Below are positions 12,093 through 16,604 of a stretch of 16,604 bases of DNA, piece by piece. The stretch covers positions 1 through 16,604 of the forward strand of contig JBFLVN010000050.1 of NCBI GenBank assembly GCA_040758475.1, in the 5' to 3' direction. The notes beneath the pieces were generated by a model that saw only the letters and a program-made list of their open reading frames with translations, was not told where the DNA came from and searched no databases. A program made the translations under genes and the position numbers. The DNA comes from JBFLVN01 sp040758475. Its GTDB lineage: Bacteria > JAGRBM01. Within the stretch, counting starts at the first letter, position 1. Every line of letters begins with the position of its first letter.

Positions 12093-13538
12093 ATGAGAAA
12101 AACCGTGGGCGGACCGGGGGAGAAATCCAAAGATCCCGAGCTTCGCGCGGCCTTCGAGGAAGAACTCCTCGGGTCGTGGGTGAGGCGCGTGAAAGTGGTC
12201 ATTCCCCTGGGGATCGCCGGGGAATTCCTCCTTTATTTCGCGGACCTCCTGAACGCCCGGTTTCTCTTCTTCCCGCAAGTGGTGACCGACGCAGAGGCGC
12301 TCGCCCGCTTCCGCCTCCCCTGGATGCTGGCGCCGCTCCTGGGCTATCCGCTCCTCGCGCTCATCAAGGATACGAAGCAACTCGCCCGCGTGACGGTCTT
12401 CCTCTGCCTCGTCTACGTGGCGGGGAACGACTGGGCCTTCTACGCGGCCGGTTCGGCCCTCGGGGGCGTTCATGCGCTGGGGGGCGTGGCGCAAATCCTC
12501 ATCGTCGCCCTCCTCCTCCCCATGACGCCCCGGCACCGGGCCGCGTTCTTCGGCGGCCTGCTCCTCGGCCATTCGATAAACGAAGGCCTCTTCGGCGCGA
12601 GCGGGGGCGCCCTGCGGCTGACCGCCCACTGCTTGGGGTACGGCATGATCCTCGGATTCATCGCCCTGCCGGTCGAGATTTTCTACCGGACCAAGTGGGC
12701 CGAGTTTTTGGGGCGCTTTGAATTAAGAGAGAGCCTCAAGGCCCTTCGCACCTCCCAGGACGATCTTTCGGAAGCGGCCTGGGGCCTCGCCCAGAACGTC
12801 TCGCGCATCCACGAGGCAGCTTCCCCCCTCGCTCCCGCCACGGGGCGGGCCCGGGAAGAGACGCTCCGCATCGCCGGGGCGGCCGAAGAGCTCGCCCACA
12901 CGGCCCAGTCCTTCTCGGCGCGCTCGGCCGAGGGGGCGAAGAAGGCCACCGAGAGCGAGCGGAGCACGGGGGACATCGCCGCCCTGGTGCGCGCCGTGCG
13001 GGAAAAATCCTGGGAGATCGGCATGACCGTCGCCGGATCGGAGGGCCGCTTCTCCGTCCTCCAGAGCGATTCCGAGGAGATCGGAAAAATGGCCGAGGCC
13101 ATCCGCGACATCGCGGCCCAGACGAACCTCCTGGCGCTCAACGCCGCCATCGAGGCCTCCCGCGCCGGAGAGCAGGGGCGGGGCTTCGCCGTGGTGGCCG
13201 GGGAAATCCGGCGCCTCGCCGAGCAGGCGGAGGAGAGCTCGGCCAAGGTCTCGGGGGCCGTGGCTCAGATCCAGTTGGAAATCTCGGAGGCGGTCAAATC
13301 CGTCCACGAAATATCGGGGAAAGCCGACAGCCTGGCGGAGATTTTCAGCGAAGCCGAAGAGCTCCTGGCGGGCGTGCGCGGCCGGGCCGAAGAAGTAAAG
13401 GCCCTCATGGACGAAAACGCCCGGAGCGCCGGGGAGCAGGCCGGGGCGACCGAGCAAATCTCCCGCGGCGCCGCCGAAGTATTAAAGCTCGTCGAAGAGA
13501 GCGCCCGCCTGGGCGGCGAATTTTCCAAAACCGCCTAG
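12093..13538 (+). CDS. Methyl-accepting chemotaxis protein with a six-helix membrane sensor
   Basis: This 481-aa protein has about six hydrophobic segments (about 34-53, 76-91, 98-118, 128-144, 150-167, 178-198) instead of the usual two-helix periplasmic sensor. The cytoplasmic half is a long alpha-helical hairpin; its conserved tip, from AIRDIAAQTNLLALNAAIEA to GRGFAVVAGEIRRLAEQ (about 335-378), is the CheA/CheW contact site of chemoreceptors. No HAMP domain is recognisable between the membrane and the signalling part, and no NWETF-like CheR tether is at the C-terminus. It likely senses something in or near the membrane. No che gene is beside it; the lone receiver at 7748-8149 is too far to assume a link. 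The start has GGGGA only four bases before ATG, so the start is somewhat uncertain. G+C is high (about 75% in a sampled block). Confidence 0.92.
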   Translation: MRKTVGGPGEKSKDPELRAAFEEELLGSWVRRVKVVIPLGIAGEFLLYFADLLNARFLFFPQVVTDAEALARFRLPWMLAPLLGYPLLALIKDTKQLARVTVFLCLVYVAGNDWAFYAAGSALGGVHALGGVAQILIVALLLPMTPRHRAAFFGGLLLGHSINEGLFGASGGALRLTAHCLGYGMILGFIALPVEIFYRTKWAEFLGRFELRESLKALRTSQDDLSEAAWGLAQNVSRIHEAASPLAPATGRAREETLRIAGAAEELAHTAQSFSARSAEGAKKATESERSTGDIAALVRAVREKSWEIGMTVAGSEGRFSVLQSDSEEIGKMAEAIRDIAAQTNLLALNAAIEASRAGEQGRGFAVVAGEIRRLAEQAEESSAKVSGAVAQIQLEISEAVKSVHEISGKADSLAEIFSEAEELLAGVRGRAEEVKALMDENARSAGEQAGATEQISRGAAEVLKLVEESARLGGEFSKTA

Positions 13539-13545
13539 GATTTGT

Positions 13546-13592
13546 CCCGCCTCTCCGAGAGCCTCCGGGGGAGGCTCGGAGAAGGGGCGGGG
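13546..13592. terminator. GC-rich hairpin after the chemotaxis gene
   Basis: CTCTCCGAGAGCCTCC and GGAGGCTCGGAGA pair, with a 2-nt bulge, around GGGG (13551-13582). CCCGCC and GGGGCGGGG flank it and can extend the stem. There is no T-run, so it may be a weak or Rho-assisted terminator, or a REP-like repeat, between convergent genes. Confidence 0.45.
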
Positions 13593-13678
13593 AAGGAACA
13601 CTGACCGGCCTCCTCCCGCGTGGCGAGCAGTCCCGGCCATACTCGAAAATTATTCGAACACAGTCGAATAATTCCCCC

Positions 13679-14917
13679 CTATCCCATCATCCTCACGATC
13701 TGCGAAATCAGGAACCCCGCGCAGCTAAGGGCCCCCAGGACCGGGACGGCCATCGGGAGGCGCACGAACGAGGGCCCGCCCGCGTGTTTTATTTTTATCC
13801 GGACGAGGGCGGCGTTCACGGTGGTGAAGACGAGGAGCGTGATGAGGCTCGTGGCCTGGGCGAGCTTTCCGAGTGGGAAGGCAAGCGCGAGGAGGAGGAC
13901 CGTACCCGCGGCGAGCAGCGTCGAGAAAACCGGCGTCTTCGTGCGCGGGTGGACCTCCCCGAATTTTTTGGGGAGCCATCCTAATTCCGAGAGGCCGTAG
14001 AACACGCGGGAGGCCATGACGATCTGGACGAGGGCCCCGTTGCTCACGGCGAAAAGGCCCACGAGCGAGAGGAAACGGGGATCGCCCCCAGCGCCTTTTT
14101 CCCAGACGAGGGCAAGCGGCGCCCGGCTTTCGGATAATTCCGAAAGCGGCACCGAGAGGACGCAAGCGAGGGCCACGAGCACGTAGAGGAACGTGGAGAT
14201 CGCGAGGGCCAGTACGATGGCGCGGGGGAGCGTCCGCGGGGCGTCCTTCACCTCCTCGGCCACGTTCACCATGTCCTCGAACCCGATGAAGGCGTAGAAA
14301 GAGAAGAGCGCCCCCGCCAATACGCCCGGCAACGCCGCCGCTTCGGGAAGAAAGATTTCGCCCCAGCGGAGCGGGAAATGAGAAAGCCCCTCGCGCCCCG
14401 CCCACGCGACGAGGAGGAGCCCGCCCACCTCGATCAGGGTAAAAAGCCCGGCGGCGAAGACCGATTCGGAAATCCCCCAGGCGGCGAGCAGCCCGAGAAC
14501 GAGGACGAGCCCGGTGATCGAAAAGGCGTCGGGAACCGGCGCGAAGACGCCCACGTACCCGGCAAAGCCGTTGGCGATCGTGGCGGCGGAAGTAAGCCCC
14601 GTGGCGGCGACGAGGAGGCCCGTCGCGGTCGAAAGCCTTTTTCTCGAAAACGCCTCCTGCACGTAAAGGGCCTCGCCCGCGCTCTTGGGATAGCGCGAGG
14701 AGAGCTCCGCGAACGACAAAGCGCTAAGGCCCGCCAGGACCGAGGAGAAAACAAACGAGAGGGGCGCGTGAATTCCCGCGCTCCCGGCCACCTTGCCCAC
14801 GAGCACGTAGATCCCCGCCCCCAGAATCGTTCCCAGGCCGTAGAGCGTCAGGCCCGGCAGGCCGAGGGCCCGCCGCAGGGGGCTTTTTTCCAAAAAGACT
14901 TTCTCTTCCGGCGTCAC
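13679..14917 (-). CDS. APC-family amino acid permease
   Basis: From the GTG at 14917 the protein has 412 aa and about twelve hydrophobic segments. The hallmark first-helix motif GLGTILGAGIYVLVG (about residues 27-41) is the substrate-binding unwound helix of the amino acid-polyamine-organocation superfamily; SFAELSSRYPKSAGEALYV and GFEDMVNVAEEVKDAPRTLP are further conserved APC stretches. It should import or exchange amino acids across the inner membrane; the substrate cannot be told. The frame is open up to 15148, but the upstream part has no TM or family match, and 15-20 residues before the first helix fits a start at 14917. No clear Shine-Dalgarno is seen. It is convergent with the chemotaxis gene. 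Confidence 0.9.
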   Translation of the reverse strand: MTPEEKVFLEKSPLRRALGLPGLTLYGLGTILGAGIYVLVGKVAGSAGIHAPLSFVFSSVLAGLSALSFAELSSRYPKSAGEALYVQEAFSRKRLSTATGLLVAATGLTSAATIANGFAGYVGVFAPVPDAFSITGLVLVLGLLAAWGISESVFAAGLFTLIEVGGLLLVAWAGREGLSHFPLRWGEIFLPEAAALPGVLAGALFSFYAFIGFEDMVNVAEEVKDAPRTLPRAIVLALAISTFLYVLVALACVLSVPLSELSESRAPLALVWEKGAGGDPRFLSLVGLFAVSNGALVQIVMASRVFYGLSELGWLPKKFGEVHPRTKTPVFSTLLAAGTVLLLALAFPLGKLAQATSLITLLVFTTVNAALVRIKIKHAGGPSFVRLPMAVPVLGALSCAGFLISQIVRMMG

Positions 14918-15077
14918 GGAAAGGGTGTAGCACGGGGGGCTCCGGCCGCAGGAAGATCGCGCCGCGAATCCCGCGCTACGGGAAACAAGAAATTTTTCGG
15001 TCAGGTGCGTGCTGGAATATGCACGGCAAAGCAATCTACTGTGATATTTATTATTGCCGCGAAAAACGGTCTTCGGG
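14918..15077. other. Intergenic region upstream of the permease
   Basis: It is about 160 bp, partly AT-rich (15030-15058). No -35/-10 pair at normal spacing was found for the permease. GTGC...GCAC (15006-15024 area) could form a short stem. A short G+C stem CGGG/CCCG followed by TTTTT on the minus strand (15060-15085) might end transcription of the small gene above it, but the stem is only 4 bp. Confidence 0.3.
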
Positions 15078-15269
15078 CTAACTCCCGCTCTTCTTTGTCG
15101 AAGAAGAAACAGTGGTACCGTTGCTCCCACTAACGGTAGGCTGACCACTGGATACGACTGTAATTTTAGATAAATTCGGTTTCCCGCCGCCCGCCCCCTG
15201 CAAGGTACGGCTCCCGACAGGCCTATGAATTCGATTCGACAAAAGGATTCCCAAATGTTTCTTTGGCAT
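15078..15269 (-). CDS. Small hypothetical protein with a strong ribosome binding site
   Basis: This 63-aa ORF starts at ATG 15269 with GGGGAGG six bases upstream, one of the best ribosome sites in the window, and begins 20 bases after the stop of the membrane protein gene. The N-terminal half is basic (MPKKHLGILLSNRIHRP...); the C-terminal half is rich in Ser, Thr, Gly and Val (VVSSGQPTVSGSNGTTVSSS) and ends with KKSGS. There is no TM segment or signal peptide, and no family was recognised. Its last codons include a CTTCTT/AAGAAG hairpin (15090-15106). It is probably the last gene of a unit with the gene at 15290. Confidence 0.5.
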   Translation of the reverse strand: MPKKHLGILLSNRIHRPVGSRTLQGAGGGKPNLSKITVVSSGQPTVSGSNGTTVSSSTKKSGS

Positions 15270-15289
15270 AGCTCACCTCCCCATTGACT

Positions 15290-16024
15290 TCAATTCTCAG
15301 GAGAGTCCGGCGGCGCCATGACATCTTCCGTCAAAGTCCGCATCTCTGATATATTTTTGACACTCAACAAGAGCATGTCAACTTGTGTTAGTTCTTGGGG
15401 TTGGATCGTTTGTTGAGGGTCGCCACTGGCCGCAATAGGAGGAAGCTTCGATACATTCATTAAAATTATGTGCCCACCGCTTGGGTTGTTTGAAATCTCC
15501 CCATCACCAGCCCGATCTGGCGCCGCGGCCAAAGTACCCAAATATCGGTCCGGACCCGCTTGCACCACCACAACCTTGCCCACGCTTTCTTTGTAATAAC
15601 GCAATGCAACCGAAGGATACCAATCCCGGCCGAAAAATCTGTTGAGTGAAGAACCAAACCGAACAGATTGCCGCAACTTACCCCAGATGTTCGCAAACAA
15701 GAACGTCCAACCACAAATGAGGAGAATAAGCAAGCCTCCCTCTTTCAGCAACCGTTCCCATTCGCCACTCATGGACTCCGCTTGCGCCGCAAACGCATCC
15801 CGGGCAAGGCGTATGAGATCAGCGGGGTCGGCGTAAAACAAGCACACCGGTGGTATCAAGCACGCTATTACCCAAATAATGGCACTGGCGAAAATTACTT
15901 CGAGTGAGGTGGCGAACTGGGAACGTTCTTCACGGAGAAGATGATGGTTTTTGATCTGAACGAAAAGATAGCCTGGCACCAACGCAAGCACGTAAAGCCC
16001 CAGTTTGAAAGGATTATCCAACAT
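15290..16024 (-). CDS. Three-helix membrane protein, DUF6338-like
   Basis: From the ATG at 16024 the protein has 244 aa; an in-frame GTG at 16039 would add five residues, and neither has a good ribosome site. TM segments are at about 8-23, 43-63 and 95-112. The start NPFKLGLYVLALVPGYLFVQIKN, followed later by a soluble part with a KVVVVQAGPDRYLGTL strand pair and a HIILMNVSKLPP strand (about 149-195), recalls DUF6338-type proteins of unknown function. The soluble domain of about 130 residues probably faces the cytoplasm. G+C is about 49% in three sampled blocks, far below neighbouring genes, which suggests acquisition from elsewhere. It is downstream of the AlkA-like gene, 53 bases from its stop. 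The family name is tentative. Confidence 0.7.
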   Translation of the reverse strand: MLDNPFKLGLYVLALVPGYLFVQIKNHHLLREERSQFATSLEVIFASAIIWVIACLIPPVCLFYADPADLIRLARDAFAAQAESMSGEWERLLKEGGLLILLICGWTFLFANIWGKLRQSVRFGSSLNRFFGRDWYPSVALRYYKESVGKVVVVQAGPDRYLGTLAAAPDRAGDGEISNNPSGGHIILMNVSKLPPIAASGDPQQTIQPQELTQVDMLLLSVKNISEMRTLTEDVMAPPDSPEN

Positions 16025-16077
16025 TTTCTGTAATCTCACTTCAACTCGCTTAGTTTGTTACAAATAGAATATAAAGT

Positions 16078-16604
16078 CTATTCCTCTCCCCCCGAACTCC
16101 GCCACAAATAGAGGGCGAAGATCGAGCGATGGGGGGCGAATTTCTCGACGATCTGGGTGAGGCGCTTTTCGCCGGGCCTGCGGGGGAGGAATCTGAAAAG
16201 GGCGTTGCGGGCGGAAATATCGCCTCCAGGCCAGATGTCTTCCTCCTGGAAGTAGAACATGGACACCACGTCGGCCGTCCAGGGGCCAACGCCCCAGATT
16301 TCCTGGAGCGCTTCCATGCGCTTTTCGTGGGAGAGGCGCTTTAGCTTTTTGACATCGAGCTTTCCCGAGCGGGCGGCCTTGCCGATTTCCAGCATCGATC
16401 TGGCCTTGGCCCGGGAAAGCCCGCAGGCCCGAAGGCCCCGGAGTCTTCCGGCGTCGAGGCAGTGGGGGACGCGCCCGTGCTTCTTCTCGACCCGCTCTTC
16501 GATGCGCCCCCAGATGGTCCGGGAGGCGCTGGAGGACAACTGCTGGCCCACGATCACGTGGCAGAGATACCGGGCAAGGTCCTTTTCCCAAACGGGCCCA
16601 AACC
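16078..16604 (-). CDS. AlkA-like DNA-3-methyladenine glycosylase, N-terminus outside window
   Basis: The frame is open from the TAG at 16078-16080 to the window end and beyond, with residues such as FGPVWEKDLARYLCHVIVGQQLS showing the typical HhH-GPD entry (xxIxxQQLS). The helix-hairpin-helix reads LQEIWGVGPWTADVVSMF, and the catalytic Asp is in WPGGDISARNA, the position of the essential Asp of AlkA-type base-excision glycosylases. At least 175 residues are seen. The enzyme removes alkylated purines from DNA, leaving an abasic site. The N-terminal domain that some AlkA proteins carry cannot be judged. It lies upstream of the DUF6338-like gene on the same strand. Confidence 0.92.
   Translation of the reverse strand, partial: FGPVWEKDLARYLCHVIVGQQLSSSASRTIWGRIEERVEKKHGRVPHCLDAGRLRGLRACGLSRAKARSMLEIGKAARSGKLDVKKLKRLSHEKRMEALQEIWGVGPWTADVVSMFYFQEEDIWPGGDISARNALFRFLPRRPGEKRLTQIVEKFAPHRSIFALYLWRSSGGEE

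Noticed and set aside
11382..12629. 415-aa minus-strand ORF across the lipoprotein and chemotaxis genes
   Set aside because: It crosses the boundary of two well-supported plus-strand genes and matches nothing recognisable.
14918..15148. 77-residue N-terminal extension of the permease
   Set aside because: It has no membrane segment or family match and would overlap the small ORF at 15078-15269; APC permeases normally begin shortly before the first helix.

Overview
The window is G+C-rich chromosomal DNA from a Gram-negative-type bacterium. Hand counts in several 60-base blocks gave about 65-77% G+C in most genes, but about 49-55% in a few islands. Two genes have clear lipoprotein signal peptides. 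A TIGR02147-type regulator, known from Fibrobacter, Bdellovibrio and relatives, starts the window. Together these hint at a Bdellovibrionota/Myxococcota-like or related lineage, but the sequence alone does not settle this. I see no rRNA, tRNA, CRISPR array or complete mobile element.

Layout. (1) 1-5854, almost all minus strand: the N-terminal part of a TIGR02147-like regulator; a large secreted lipoprotein (894 aa) with its own promoter, a leader of about 230 nt and a terminator; a small proline-rich protein; and two adjacent paralogous membrane proteins with a GYF_2-like domain and an RDD domain, preceded by a promoter with a palindrome over its -10 box. (2) 5887-7354, plus strand: a two-gene unit of a membrane protein built as two copies of (two TM helices + zinc ribbon), then a rhomboid intramembrane protease. 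(3) 7355-8782: a possible antitoxin remnant, a cluster of GC hairpins, a single-domain receiver preceded by a short leader ORF that overlaps its start codon, and about 600 bp with no convincing gene. (4) 8672-12038, plus strand: promoter, small and large phage-type terminase subunits, an MNT-type nucleotidyltransferase and a cysteine-rich lipoprotein whose start overlaps the nucleotidyltransferase stop. (5) 12093-13538, plus: a methyl-accepting chemotaxis protein with a six-helix membrane sensor. (6) 13679-16604, minus: an APC-family permease, a small ORF with an excellent ribosome binding site, a three-helix membrane protein in a lower-G+C patch, and an AlkA-like DNA glycosylase running off the window end.

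The most unusual points are an isolated terminase pair with no capsid, portal or tail genes beside it, whose small-subunit 3' end is written by a long inverted repeat; the duplicated zinc-ribbon membrane protein coupled to a rhomboid protease; the leader ORF before the receiver gene; and the nucleotidyltransferase joined to a lipoprotein instead of the HEPN partner expected from MNT systems. None of these proves a new system, but each can be tested by comparing neighbourhoods in related genomes.
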